A stretch of 64,000 nucleotides of DNA from Clostridiales bacterium (GCA_012840355.1 DULN01000006.1:131514-195513), one strand, 5' to 3'. Shown: positions 26,396-34,967, counted from the stretch's first letter. The notes: generated by a model from the letters alone, not told the origin. Translations and numbers: made by a program.

Positions 26396-27115
26396 TTACT
26401 CAAGCGATTTGAGGAAGTCGATGCAGCGCTTGACCTCCGAAAGCCCGTCGGGGTTTAGGGTCTCGCTTTCGACTACCATTACCATGCCAAGCTCGATGGC
26501 GGCTTGGCGCACAGCGAGCACCGGCGCGGTGCCTTCTCCGAGCGCGAAACCCTCACCTTTTTCGTTGCCGTCTTTGAGGTGGATTATGCGTACGCGGTGG
26601 GAAAGCCTCTTTAACAGCTCGACGGGGTCAAGCCCGGCATTGTATGCCCAATAGGTATCAATCTGGAAAAGCACGTTCGTGCGGCGCTCAAGCTCCTCGT
26701 GAGGTATCTGCCCGTCTTTGTTGGGCTTAAACTCATGGCTGTGGTTGTGATAGTGCAAGCTTATCCCGCGTTCCGCAAGCTTGGGGCCGTACTCGTTGAG
26801 CATCGCGACGAAATCGTCTATCTTCTTATTATCCGAAAGGTCGGCGCCGGGGATTATAATGTTGTCGCAGCCAATCTCTTTATGGTACTCAACGGTAGCA
26901 TCGAAATTTTTCGCAATCTCAAACCAGCCGGTATGCGTGCCCGAAGCGCGCAGCCCGGTCTTGTCAAGCATGCGTTTTATCTCCTTCGCGGGGATTCCGA
27001 AAAAGCCGGCGAACTCGACGAAGGAATAGCCCATCTCCGCCACTTTTTCAAGCGCGTATTCCATATTTTTATCTGTAACATCGCGCACGCTGTAAAGCTG
27101 TAGGCCGTACTGCAT
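26396..27115 (-). CDS. Sugar phosphate isomerase/epimerase-like TIM-barrel protein
   Basis: 239 residues of the AP-endonuclease-2/xylose-isomerase-like superfamily: GLQLYSVR at the start, SLHYHNHSHEF, LFQIDTYWAYNAG (metal-site Asp), RIIHLKDG and VVESET (metal-site Glu). Such enzymes isomerise or epimerise keto sugars or inositols; the substrate is not determinable. ATG at 27115 with GGAGG 6 nt upstream. It appears to be transcribed alone. Confidence 0.85.
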   Translation of the reverse strand: MQYGLQLYSVRDVTDKNMEYALEKVAEMGYSFVEFAGFFGIPAKEIKRMLDKTGLRASGTHTGWFEIAKNFDATVEYHKEIGCDNIIIPGADLSDNKKIDDFVAMLNEYGPKLAERGISLHYHNHSHEFKPNKDGQIPHEELERRTNVLFQIDTYWAYNAGLDPVELLKRLSHRVRIIHLKDGNEKGEGFALGEGTAPVLAVRQAAIELGMVMVVESETLNPDGLSEVKRCIDFLKSLE

Positions 27116-27230
27116 AAAAATCCTCCGTTAACATATATTTAGTAATCGGCAAATCCATTATAGCTGAATATTATAATTAATGCAATAATCTAATATTATT
27201 AAAAGTATAAATAATTTTTGCGTCAAAATG

Positions 27231-27259
27231 TTGACAACCGGCGAATGCTGTGATATAAT
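27231..27259 (+). promoter_or_regulatory. Promoter of infC-rpmI-rplT
   Basis: Perfect consensus TTGACA (27231-27236), 17-bp spacer, TATAAT (27254-27259). Predicted start near 27266. Confidence 0.92.
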
Positions 27260-27265
27260 CTATGG

Positions 27266-27483
27266 CAATAAAGCAGGACGATCTCCGTTCTCACCTTGCG
27301 GGGCAAATGTGCCGCGCGGGTTAATATCGGGAAAGGGTAAAGTGCGTGCCCCGGCAGCAGTCGGGGAAGTAAGCCTTTGCCTTTGCTTGTGACGGAGAGC
27401 GAAATGCGCTCCGTTTTTCTTTTGATTTGAAACGGAGAGCTTTTATCCCATCCTTACCTAAATTCTTTCGGAGGTGCCTTCCA
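27266..27483 (+). promoter_or_regulatory. infC leader RNA with antiterminator/terminator switch (L20-leader type)
   Basis: A 218-nt leader. TCTCCGT (27282-27288) can pair with ACGGAGA (27392-27398). The latter can instead form the terminator with CTCCGT (27409-27414). A second ACGGAGAGC copy (27432-27440) offers a third partner. This matches the known logic of Firmicutes L20 leaders, where ribosomal protein L20 favours termination; whether L20 binds here is inferred. Confidence 0.75.
27392..27423 (+). terminator. Attenuator in the infC leader
   Basis: Stem ACGGAG/CTCCGT (27392-27397 with 27409-27414), extended by an inner GC/GC, then TTTTTCTTTT. It lies 60 nt before the infC start. Confidence 0.8.
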
Positions 27484-28158
27484 ATCAAAAGCAATAACTC
27501 CAAAGAGTATCTAATCAACGAGGAAATCGGCAGCGTGCTGCGCATACCGGGCTCAAAAATCTTGCGCGTCATCGGACCCGACGGCGAGCAGCTCGGTCTT
27601 ATCCCCTACACGGCCGCGCTGAACAACGCATACGACCGCGGGCTCGACCTTGTGCTCATCGCACAACATGCCGACCCGCCGGTATGCCGTATTATGGATT
27701 ACGGACGTTTTAAGTTTGAGCGCGACAAGAAGGAAAAAGAAGCCAAAAAGAGGCAGCAGGTAATCGAAATCAAGGAGATACAACTCTCCTGCCATATTGA
27801 TGTCGGCGATTTCAATACCAAAGGCAACCATGCCCGCCGCTTCCTCAGCGACGGCAACAAAGTCAAGGTTATCGTTAAATTCCGCGGACGCCAGCTCGCA
27901 CATACCGAAATCGGCCGCGAATTGCTCGACAGGTTTGCCGAATACTGCGCGGAATACGGCACTATAGAAAAGCCGCCGGTTATGGAGGGCAGGACTATGG
28001 TCATGTTCCTCGCCCCGATTAAGACCGCGCAGGGCAAAGGCTCGGCAAAGCAAAAGGGCGATGCGGCTTCGGCTGCTGCGCAGGGCGCGGACTCGGATAA
28101 AGCCGAGAAAGCGCCTGCGGTGAAAGAGGCGGCAGTCAGCGGGCAGGAGAATAAATAA
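27484..28158 (+). CDS. infC: Translation initiation factor IF-3, ATC start
   Basis: 224 residues. IF-3 binds the 30S subunit and checks start codons. The N-domain begins NSKEYLINEEIGSVLRIPG and the C-domain holds IKEIQLSCHIDVGDFNTKGNHARRFL and KVKVIVKFRGRQ. The likely start is ATC at 27484: GGAGGTG ends 9 nt upstream and the product then matches the family N-terminus, while an upstream TTG would translate the ribosome site. Non-AUG starts of infC are a known autoregulation device. The C-terminus carries an unusual low-complexity Ala/Lys/Glu tail of about 45 residues. Confidence 0.95.
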   Translation: MKSNNSKEYLINEEIGSVLRIPGSKILRVIGPDGEQLGLIPYTAALNNAYDRGLDLVLIAQHADPPVCRIMDYGRFKFERDKKEKEAKKRQQVIEIKEIQLSCHIDVGDFNTKGNHARRFLSDGNKVKVIVKFRGRQLAHTEIGRELLDRFAEYCAEYGTIEKPPVMEGRTMVMFLAPIKTAQGKGSAKQKGDAASAAAQGADSDKAEKAPAVKEAAVSGQENK

Positions 28159-28198
28159 ACGCTCCGATGTCTCGTTTTATCATAGATATATTTGGCTA

Positions 28199-28294
28199 AG
28201 CCGCGGCGATATTAATGGGGGTGGGTACCCCCGTCGCGGCGCTATGCCCGCGCGCTGCGCGGGTTAAATCTTTCGGCACCTTCGAAAAGTGCCT
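28199..28294 (+). promoter_or_regulatory. Three successive hairpins between infC and rpmI
   Basis: (1) GCCGCG/CGCGGC (28200-28205, 28235-28240) enclosing GGGGGT/ACCCCC with a GGGT loop; (2) CCCGCGC/GCGCGGG (28247-28263, 3-base loop); (3) GGCAC/GTGCC (28275-28293). None has a T-run. They may be an L20 mRNA-mimic site or control relative expression; this is inference. Confidence 0.6.
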
Positions 28295-28353
28295 TCCTGC
28301 GGCAAAATAGTAGGAATATACTTTAAGTCATCCTGAGAATTGGAGAGAAAAAA

Positions 28354-28551
28354 ATGGGCAAGCTCAAGACGCATAAAGCTACCGCAAAGCGCTTCTCCCT
28401 TACCAAGAGCGGAAAAGTGAAGCACAACGGCCAGTATCGGCGCCACAATCTCGGCCACAAGACCTCGAAGCGCAAAAGGCAGCTTCGCAAGGGCGGTTAT
28501 CTGAGCGAAGCGGTCGCTCCAACCATCCGTACTTTGCTTCCTAACGGCTGA
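28354..28551 (+). CDS. rpmI: 50S ribosomal protein L35
   Basis: 65 residues, the usual length, highly basic: KLKTHKATAKRFSLTKSGKVK, then RRHNLGHKTSKRKRQLRKGGYL. GGAG lies 8 nt before the ATG. It is an assembly component of the large subunit, placed between infC and rplT as in other Firmicutes. A 195-nt structured spacer separates it from infC. Confidence 0.98.
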   Translation: MGKLKTHKATAKRFSLTKSGKVKHNGQYRRHNLGHKTSKRKRQLRKGGYLSEAVAPTIRTLLPNG

Positions 28552-28591
28552 GAGTCGCAACCAAGTCACATATTCGGGAGGAAAATCATAA

Positions 28592-28951
28592 ATGGCACGT
28601 GTAAAACGCGCGATAATGACGCGCAAGAGAAGAAAGAAATTTTTAAAGCTTGCTAAAGGCTATTGGGGCGCAAAGTCCAAGCACTTTAAGATGGCCAAGC
28701 AGGCCGTCATGAAGAGCGGCAACTATGCGTTTGCCGGCAGAAAGATGCGCAAGCGCGACTTCAGGTCGCTTTGGATAACCCGCATTTCCGCGCAGGCTAA
28801 AGAATGCGGAATGAATTATTCCAGATTCATGCACGGGCTTAAGCTCGCCGGCATCGGCCTTAACCGCAAGATGCTTGCCGAGCTCGCCGTTAACGACAAA
28901 GAGGCGTTCGCCGCGCTTGTCAATGAGGCAAAAGCAGCCCTCGCAAAGTAA
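28592..28951 (+). CDS. rplT: 50S ribosomal protein L20
   Basis: 119 residues, normal length: [41 protein letters not shown]-type basic N-terminal arm and a globular C-domain ([23 protein letters not shown]). It is needed for early 50S assembly and, in related organisms, represses its own operon through the infC leader. GGGAGG precedes the ATG. Last gene of the operon. Confidence 0.98.
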   Translation: MARVKRAIMTRKRRKKFLKLAKGYWGAKSKHFKMAKQAVMKSGNYAFAGRKMRKRDFRSLWITRISAQAKECGMNYSRFMHGLKLAGIGLNRKMLAELAVNDKEAFAALVNEAKAALAK

Positions 28952-29036
28952 TGTGTTACCCGTTAGTGCCGCCATTTTGCGGCTGGTGTATGCAGCCATG
29001 TTACGGGTTAAAAATACGGCGCAATATAAGAATGCT

Positions 29037-29068
29037 ATCAAACCCGGAAGCCTCCGGGTTTGATTTGT
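29037..29068 (+). terminator. Terminator after rplT
   Basis: A perfect 11-bp stem (29037-29047 with 29054-29064) is followed by a modest T-rich tail. An additional ACCCGT/ACGGGT pairing (about 28957-29009) lies before it. Confidence 0.75.
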
Positions 29069-29081
29069 TATGGGGACAGTT

Positions 29082-29906
29082 ATGCCGCATAGTTACGAGT
29101 ATATAACCTCTAGGTCAAACCGCTCGGTTGCGCTCGCAGCGTCGCTAGCCGACAAAAAGCATAGGGACGAGCACGGGCTGTTTTTATGCGAGGGCAAAAA
29201 GCTCTTCCGCGAGGCGGTAGCCGCAGGCGCGGAGATTGAAAAAGTTTTTGTCATTGAAAATTTAGCCAAAAGCACGGATGTGGCGGAGCTGCTCGAATCC
29301 CTGCCCGAGGGCAAGGTGGCAATTGTGAGCGAGCCGGTGCTCGAGCGGATATCAACCGAAAAATCGCCTGAGGGTATCATTTGCATTGCCCGGTATCTTG
29401 ACAAAATCCATAAAAATAATACAATATATAATAATCATTTTGGGGTTCCCCGCCGGGCTGTTTTGCTTGACCGGGTAAGCGACCCCGGCAATGTCGGTAC
29501 GGTGATCCGCACGGCGGCAGCATTCGGGATAGATACCGTGGTTTTGGGCCCCGGCTGTGCCGATATTTATAATCCCAGAACCGTGCGCGCCTCGATGGGC
29601 GCTATTTTCCGCCAAACGATTGTCCGTGTGGCGGATTTGGCGGCTTCGGTAATAAGGCTGCGTGAGATGGGCGCAGAGGTTTGGGCGGCTACGCTCGAGG
29701 CGAGCGTTGCGATTGGCGAGCTTGCGGAATCTGCCAGTGGCAAATCCGTCTGCATTATAATCGGCAACGAAGGGCAGGGTATATCTCCCGAAATCGAAGC
29801 CGAGGCGACCGGTAAAGTCAAAATACCGATAGCCGAAGATACGGAGTCGCTCAACGCGGCGATTGCCGCCGCCATTTTCATGTGGGAATTGCGTCAAGAC
29901 AGGTAA
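29082..29906 (+). CDS. TrmH/SpoU-type RNA 2'-O-ribose methyltransferase
   Basis: 274 residues. The N-terminal substrate-binding domain (SNRSVALAASLADKKHRDEHGLFLCEG) is followed by a SPOUT methyltransferase domain with motif 1 SDPGNVGTVIRTAAAFG, motif 2 IIGNEGQGI and motif 3 IPIAEDTESLNAAIAAAI, which form the knotted SAM site. The target is probably 23S rRNA, by family. ATG at 29082 with GGGGA 5 nt upstream is preferred to an ATG 12 nt earlier. Placement directly after rplT is common. Confidence 0.9.
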   Translation: MPHSYEYITSRSNRSVALAASLADKKHRDEHGLFLCEGKKLFREAVAAGAEIEKVFVIENLAKSTDVAELLESLPEGKVAIVSEPVLERISTEKSPEGIICIARYLDKIHKNNTIYNNHFGVPRRAVLLDRVSDPGNVGTVIRTAAAFGIDTVVLGPGCADIYNPRTVRASMGAIFRQTIVRVADLAASVIRLREMGAEVWAATLEASVAIGELAESASGKSVCIIIGNEGQGISPEIEAEATGKVKIPIAEDTESLNAAIAAAIFMWELRQDR

Positions 29907-29975
29907 GACGCCGCCGGAGCGAATATACGAATAAATTGCGATGTACAATATTCATTGGAAGGCAGTGGGGCGCTG

Positions 29976-31304
29976 ATGGCAACCGCAAGCGATGCCAAAG
30001 TCGAGCTTCTCATTCGGTGGATATGGTTCTCGCTGGCCTGTGGGCCCGGTTCCGACGCATACGACTCGATATTACCCGCGTTCGATTACGATGTTTTTGC
30101 GCTATACGACGCGACGCGATCGGAACTCGCGGCAGCCGGGGCCGAAGGGGCGCTGCTGGATAGGCTTTGCAATAAATCTACGGATGAAGCGCAGGCGATT
30201 TGGGCGCAGTGCCGCAACGAGGGGATAAAGCTTTTGACGCCGCTGCACAAAGCGTATCCGAAGCGCTTGTTTGCAATCCCCCGAAAGCCACTTCTTTTAT
30301 ACTGCCGCGGCATAATCCCCGCGCTCGATGATTACTGCTGTATTGCCGCGGTTGGTACGCGCGACATGAGCGAGTATGGCAGAAACAATGCCTATACCCT
30401 CTCGTTCGACATGGCACGAGCGGGTGTGGTTATAGTCAGCGGCATGGCGCGCGGCATCGACGGAGTCTGCCACCGCGGCGCGCTGGACGCGGGTGGGTTT
30501 ACGGTAGCCGTGCTCGGCTGCGGGATCGACCGCGTCTATCCCGCTGAGCACAAAAGGCTCTATGAAGAAATCGCGCGCGACGGTCTGATTATAACGGAGT
30601 ATAAGCCTGGCACCCCGCCGGAAGGGCGCAATTTCCCGGTGCGAAACAGGATAATAAGCGGTCTTTGCGACGGTACGCTCGTCGTCGAGTGCTCGGAGCA
30701 AAGCGGCGCGATGCATACTGCCCGGCACGCGATGACGCAAGGCCGCGACCTATTTGCGCTGCCCGGCAAAGTGGGTGAAAAGAACGCGAGCGGCGTAAAT
30801 AAGCTCATCGCCGACGGCGCGCGCATCGTTACCTGCGCGTCGGACATCGTGTCAGCATATGCCGATAAGTACCCGGTGACGCTAAGGCTTGACAGGCTGC
30901 CGCGCCCGGGCGTTACCGACCGGCGCAAGCGCGAGTTTATCGCGCGCAGCGCGAAGGCTTTGTCAGCCGGAGGCGATATTTCCGAAACCGCCGAGGCGCC
31001 AAAGCGGATTTTCCCGTCAAGGCGCAAAAAGTCGATAAAAAACGCCTCGGACGAGGAGCTAGCCGACCGCTCCGAACGCGGCGCGACCCCAGGTTTTGAC
31101 GAAAGTTCACTTGGGGAAAACGAGCGCAAAATCTATGCGCTTATACCGGAGGACAGAGCCGTCAGCGCGGACGAGCTGACCGAAAGCGGGCTTTCGATGA
31201 GCGAGATTATAACCGCTCTCACGCTGCTTGAAATAAAAAAAGCCATAAGGTTTGCGGGCGGCGGCAAATACATAAGGATATCCGGCAGCCCGCCGCTTGA
31301 ATAA
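29976..31304 (+). CDS. dprA: DNA-processing protein DprA
   Basis: 442 residues. DprA loads RecA on incoming single-stranded DNA during transformation. The Rossmann-type core has AAVGTRDMSEYG, VSGMARGIDGVCHRGAL, AVLGCGIDRVYPAEH, EYKPGTPPEGRNFPVRNRIISGL and ALPGKVGEKNASGVNKLI. A long linker (about 290-375) leads to a winged-helix-like C-terminal domain (SADELTESGLSMSEIITALTLLEIKKAI). ATG at 29976 is chosen over an upstream TTG. topA follows after 310 bp, a common arrangement. Confidence 0.95.
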   Translation: MATASDAKVELLIRWIWFSLACGPGSDAYDSILPAFDYDVFALYDATRSELAAAGAEGALLDRLCNKSTDEAQAIWAQCRNEGIKLLTPLHKAYPKRLFAIPRKPLLLYCRGIIPALDDYCCIAAVGTRDMSEYGRNNAYTLSFDMARAGVVIVSGMARGIDGVCHRGALDAGGFTVAVLGCGIDRVYPAEHKRLYEEIARDGLIITEYKPGTPPEGRNFPVRNRIISGLCDGTLVVECSEQSGAMHTARHAMTQGRDLFALPGKVGEKNASGVNKLIADGARIVTCASDIVSAYADKYPVTLRLDRLPRPGVTDRRKREFIARSAKALSAGGDISETAEAPKRIFPSRRKKSIKNASDEELADRSERGATPGFDESSLGENERKIYALIPEDRAVSADELTESGLSMSEIITALTLLEIKKAIRFAGGGKYIRISGSPPLE

Positions 31305-31614
31305 GAAAACTGCGGGCAGCCTGAAAATAATGCGTAAAAACGCTGCAGAAAGCGGAAAAAAAGAGGTGCCCCAAAGTATGCCGTAATGGCGAATAAGAAT
31401 AACCCCGCGTACTGCAGCGCATACTTTTATACCGGCTAAGAGGCAAACTTTGCTTATGGGTATAAAAGTTTGCCGGCGTTTAAAAATAATTTAAATTTTT
31501 CACCATATAATACCCCATGCGGCCACACTTGGCCGCATATTATAAATCACAAGCCAACAATATAATTACAACGGAGGACACGGGCAAAGCGTTTTACGCA
31601 AAGTCCGCAACCAG
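31305..31614 (+). other. dprA-topA intergenic region with competing inverted repeats
   Basis: Three stems share arms: AAAGTATGC (31373-31381) with GCATACTTT (31419-31427); CTTTTATACC (31424-31433) with GGTATAAAAG (31459-31468); GGCAAACTTT (31442-31451) with AAAGTTTGCC (31465-31474). The middle stem excludes both others. A perfect ATGCGGCC/GGCCGCAT hairpin follows (31517-31538). A TATAAT lies at about 31505-31510 without a clear -35. No ORF is credible here. Confidence 0.65.
31573..31614 (+). promoter_or_regulatory. Hairpin between ribosome site and start codon of topA
   Basis: GGAGG (31573-31577) is 37 nt before the ATG, too far for normal use. Between them CGGGC (31581-31585) pairs with GTCCG (31603-31607, one G-U) and GCG (31589-31591) with CGC (31597-31599), around an AAA/AAA internal loop. 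If looped out, the effective spacing is 10 nt. Confidence 0.45.
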
Positions 31615-33957
31615 ATGTCTGGCAATCTTGTAATCATCGAGTCGCCACACAAGGCGAATACAATAAAGGGGTTTTTGGGCTCAGGATACAGGGTCGTCGC
31701 CTCTAACGGGCATATCAGGGATTTGCCGAAATCGACGCTCGGAGTAGATATCGAGAACGATTTTAAGCCTCACTATATAAACATCCGCGGCAAAGGCGAG
31801 CTGATACGCGAGCTTAAAAAAGAAGTAAAAGCAGCCGACCGTGTGTACCTTGCCGCCGACCCTGACCGAGAAGGCGAAGCAATATCTTGGCATCTCGCCG
31901 TCGCGCTTGAGATACCTGAGGAAAAAATCAGGCGGGTTACATTCAACGAGCTAACCAAAACCGCGGTGAAAAACGGTTTTGCTTCGCCGCGCGCAATCGA
32001 TATGAACCTTGTCAACTCGCAGCAGGCAAGGCGCATACTCGACAGGATAGTCGGCTACAAGCTCAGCCCGTTTTTGTGGAAGACGGTGCGCAGCGGGCTT
32101 TCGGCTGGGCGCGTTCAGTCGGTTGCGACGCGGATTATCGTCGAGCGCGAGGAAGAAATCAGAAGGTTTGTGCCCGAAGAGTACTGGACGGTCGAGGCGG
32201 TGCTCTCCAAGGGCAAAAAGAAATTCCGCGCAAAATATTACGGCGACCTTTTGCCCGACGCCCAAATCGAGCGCGTCGAGCTGAAAACCGGCGAGCAGGC
32301 GCATGCCGTTGTCGAAAGCGTAACCGGCAAGCCTTTTCGGGTATTGTCTGTTAAGAAGGCTGTTCGCCAGAAAAATCCCGCCCCGCCGTTTACCACTTCG
32401 ACATTGCTTCAAGAGGCGTCAAGAAAGCTGGGCTTTCAATCGCAGCGCATAATGCGCGTCGCGCAGGAGCTTTATGAAGGTGTAAATCTCGGCAGCGGCG
32501 GCACGCACGGTCTTATCACATACATGCGTACAGACTCGATGCGCGTGTCGTCCGAAGCGGCAGCCGCAGCAAAGGAATATATCATAAAGGAGTTTGGGGA
32601 GCAGTACTATCCGCAAACCCAGCGCACATATAAAACCGACGCGTCGGCGCAGGACGCGCACGAGGCGATAAGGCCTACTGACCTTACGCTCACTCCCGAC
32701 TCGGTTAAAAAATACCTCACGCCCGACCAGTATAAGCTTTATAAGCTCATCTGGAGCAGGTTCGTCGCAAGCCAGATGGCATCGGCGGAGCTTGATACAG
32801 TCACGGCTGAGTTTGAAAGCGGCGGGCGGGTGTTCCGAGCGAGCGGTTATACGGTGCGCTTTAACGGCTACCTTGCGGTCTACGGAGATGCCGACGACAA
32901 AGAGGAGAAAGAAGAAGGCAAAGCCAGCGACGCCGAAGAAGCGGTAAAAGCCAAGCTGCCGGAACTGGCTGAAGGTGAGGAAATCGCCGCCGACACGGTC
33001 ACTCCCGAGCAGCATTTTACCGAGCCGCCGCCGCGCTTTACAGAAGGCTCGCTGATTAAATTTTTAAAAGACCGGGGCATAGGGCGCCCGAGCACCTACA
33101 CGCCGATAATAACGACAATCATAGAGCGCGGATATGTGCGTCGCGAAGGCAAAACGCTCGTGCCCACTCCGCTCGGAGAGCTGACGACAAAGATAATGGT
33201 CGAAAGCTTCCCCGACATCGTGGACTACGAGTTTACGGCGCACATGGAAGAGCAGCTTGACCATATCGAAAACGGCAAGCTCGGCATGGTAGACGTGCTG
33301 CGCGAGTTTTATATGGGTTTTGAAGCCAGCCTAATCCGCGCCGAACAGACTGTCTCAAAAGACGACATCAATCTGCCGGTCGAGGAAACCGACATCATCT
33401 GCGAAAAATGCGGCAGCCGGATGATAGTCAAAACCGGGCGCTACGGCAAGTTTGCCGCCTGCCCGAATTATCCGGAATGCAAAAACACAAAGCCGCTTGA
33501 CAAAAACGGCAACCTCGCCGAAAAAAGCCGCGCCGCCGCGGAGCCGACCGACGAGATATGCGACAAATGCGGCGCTCCGATGGTAAAGCGCCACGGGCGC
33601 TTTGGTGAGTTCCTCGCGTGCAGCCGGTTCCCCGAGTGCAAAAACACAAAGCAAATAGTGCACGGAATAGGCGTAAGCTGCCCGAAATGCGGGGGGCAGA
33701 TTGTGCGCCGGTTCGGCAAGAACCGCAGCGTGTTTTACAGCTGCGAAAACTACCCTGATTGCGATTTTGTGTCGTGGGACCAGCCCACAGACGAAAAATG
33801 CCCCAACTGCGGGCAGCCGCTTTACATTAAAAAAGGCAAGAACCTCCTTTACTGCAAAGACAAATCCTGCGGCTACAGGCGCGAGCTGCCGGAAGTGGAA
33901 AACGGCGAGCAAAAAGCTGAGCCTGAGAGTGCAGCTGGAGAGGACGAAAACAAATGA
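31615..33957 (+). CDS. topA: DNA topoisomerase I (type IA)
   Basis: 780 residues. It relaxes negative supercoils by single-strand passage. The Toprim domain comes first (LVIIESPHKANTIKGFLG, AADPDREGEAISWHL with metal-binding acidic residues). The nucleophile Tyr is in GLITYMRTDSMR, followed by HEAIRPT. Four C-terminal zinc ribbons follow (CEKCG...CPNYPEC, CDKCG...CSRFPEC, CPKCG...CENYPDC, CPNCG...CKDKSC). ATG at 31615 gives the family N-terminus. It heads an overlapping gene run, topA-plsX-rnc-unknown-asnA. Confidence 0.97.
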   Translation: MSGNLVIIESPHKANTIKGFLGSGYRVVASNGHIRDLPKSTLGVDIENDFKPHYINIRGKGELIRELKKEVKAADRVYLAADPDREGEAISWHLAVALEIPEEKIRRVTFNELTKTAVKNGFASPRAIDMNLVNSQQARRILDRIVGYKLSPFLWKTVRSGLSAGRVQSVATRIIVEREEEIRRFVPEEYWTVEAVLSKGKKKFRAKYYGDLLPDAQIERVELKTGEQAHAVVESVTGKPFRVLSVKKAVRQKNPAPPFTTSTLLQEASRKLGFQSQRIMRVAQELYEGVNLGSGGTHGLITYMRTDSMRVSSEAAAAAKEYIIKEFGEQYYPQTQRTYKTDASAQDAHEAIRPTDLTLTPDSVKKYLTPDQYKLYKLIWSRFVASQMASAELDTVTAEFESGGRVFRASGYTVRFNGYLAVYGDADDKEEKEEGKASDAEEAVKAKLPELAEGEEIAADTVTPEQHFTEPPPRFTEGSLIKFLKDRGIGRPSTYTPIITTIIERGYVRREGKTLVPTPLGELTTKIMVESFPDIVDYEFTAHMEEQLDHIENGKLGMVDVLREFYMGFEASLIRAEQTVSKDDINLPVEETDIICEKCGSRMIVKTGRYGKFAACPNYPECKNTKPLDKNGNLAEKSRAAAEPTDEICDKCGAPMVKRHGRFGEFLACSRFPECKNTKQIVHGIGVSCPKCGGQIVRRFGKNRSVFYSCENYPDCDFVSWDQPTDEKCPNCGQPLYIKKGKNLLYCKDKSCGYRRELPEVENGEQKAEPESAAGEDENK

Positions 33958-34961
33958 AAATCCTAATAGACGCGATGAGCGGCGACAACGCGCCGCTCGA
34001 AATCATACGCGGCGCAGCGATGGCGGCTGCCGCCTATGATTGCGAGATTATGTTTATTGGCGATGAAGATACGATAGTAAACCTCGCAAGCGAAAACAAT
34101 ATCGAAATAAACCGCAGCAACATAAAGCTCGTCCACTCGAGCAGCGTTATATCAATGGAAGACGCCCCCCTTTCGGTGGTGCGGGAGAAAAGCGACTCGT
34201 CGATGGCCGTCGGGCTTAAAATGCTCGCAGCCGGCGAAGGCGACGCGTTCGTGTCCGCCGGCAATACGGGCGCCCTTTACGCAGGCGCGACGCTGATAGT
34301 GCGCCGCATAAAGGGCGTAAAAAAGGCGGCTATTGCGACAGTCATACCGTTCGCCCGGCCGGTGCTCCTGCTCGATTCGGGCGCAAACGTCGAGCTGCCG
34401 GCCGAAGCGTACGTGCAGCTGGCGCAGATGGGCACGATATACATGCGCAGCATATTCGGCATACCATCGCCGGAGGTGGGGCTGCTCAATATCGGCGCCG
34501 AGCGCACTAAAGGGACAAAGCTGCTTGTCGAAGTATATAACATGCTTGAGCAGGACCCCACGATAAACTTCAAGGGCAACGTCGAGGGCAAAGAGCTGCC
34601 GTTCGGTGTGTGCGACGTGCTGGTCACCGACGGCTTTACCGGCAACATCGTGCTCAAGCTGACCGAAGGCGTCAGCAGCTTCCTACTTTCAAAAATCAAA
34701 GAAGTGTTCTATTCCAATCTCATAACGAAAGCCTCGGCGCTTTTTGTGAAAAAGGGCATGACGAACCTTAAAAACGAGTACAATTCCTCACAATACGGCG
34801 GCGCGCCGCTGCTCGGCATCTCAAGGCCGGTTATCAAAGCGCATGGCAGCTCCGACGCCGAGGCTATAAAAAACGCCGTGCGGCAGGCGATAGGGTATAT
34901 AAATACCGGTATTATTTACGAAATAGCGCGCCTTACGGTAGGCGACGAGCTGGGAGAATAA
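33954..34961 (+). CDS. plsX: Phosphate acyltransferase PlsX
   Basis: 335 residues. PlsX makes acyl-phosphate from acyl-ACP for membrane phospholipid synthesis at the inner membrane face. Visible blocks: ILIDAMSGDNAPLEI, SAGNTGAL, LLDSGANVE, MGTIYMRSIFGI, LLNIGAERTKG and DGFTGNIVLKLTEG. It overlaps the topA stop by 4 nt (ATGA). Its usual downstream neighbours fabD/acpP are absent; rnc follows after 6 nt. Confidence 0.96.
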   Translation: MKILIDAMSGDNAPLEIIRGAAMAAAAYDCEIMFIGDEDTIVNLASENNIEINRSNIKLVHSSSVISMEDAPLSVVREKSDSSMAVGLKMLAAGEGDAFVSAGNTGALYAGATLIVRRIKGVKKAAIATVIPFARPVLLLDSGANVELPAEAYVQLAQMGTIYMRSIFGIPSPEVGLLNIGAERTKGTKLLVEVYNMLEQDPTINFKGNVEGKELPFGVCDVLVTDGFTGNIVLKLTEGVSSFLLSKIKEVFYSNLITKASALFVKKGMTNLKNEYNSSQYGGAPLLGISRPVIKAHGSSDAEAIKNAVRQAIGYINTGIIYEIARLTVGDELGE

Positions 34962-34967
34962 TAAGCC

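Noticed and set aside
27427-27483. IF-3 starting at TTG 27427
   Set aside because: It would translate the GGAGGTG ribosome site and give an atypical N-terminus. ATC at 27484 fits spacing and family.
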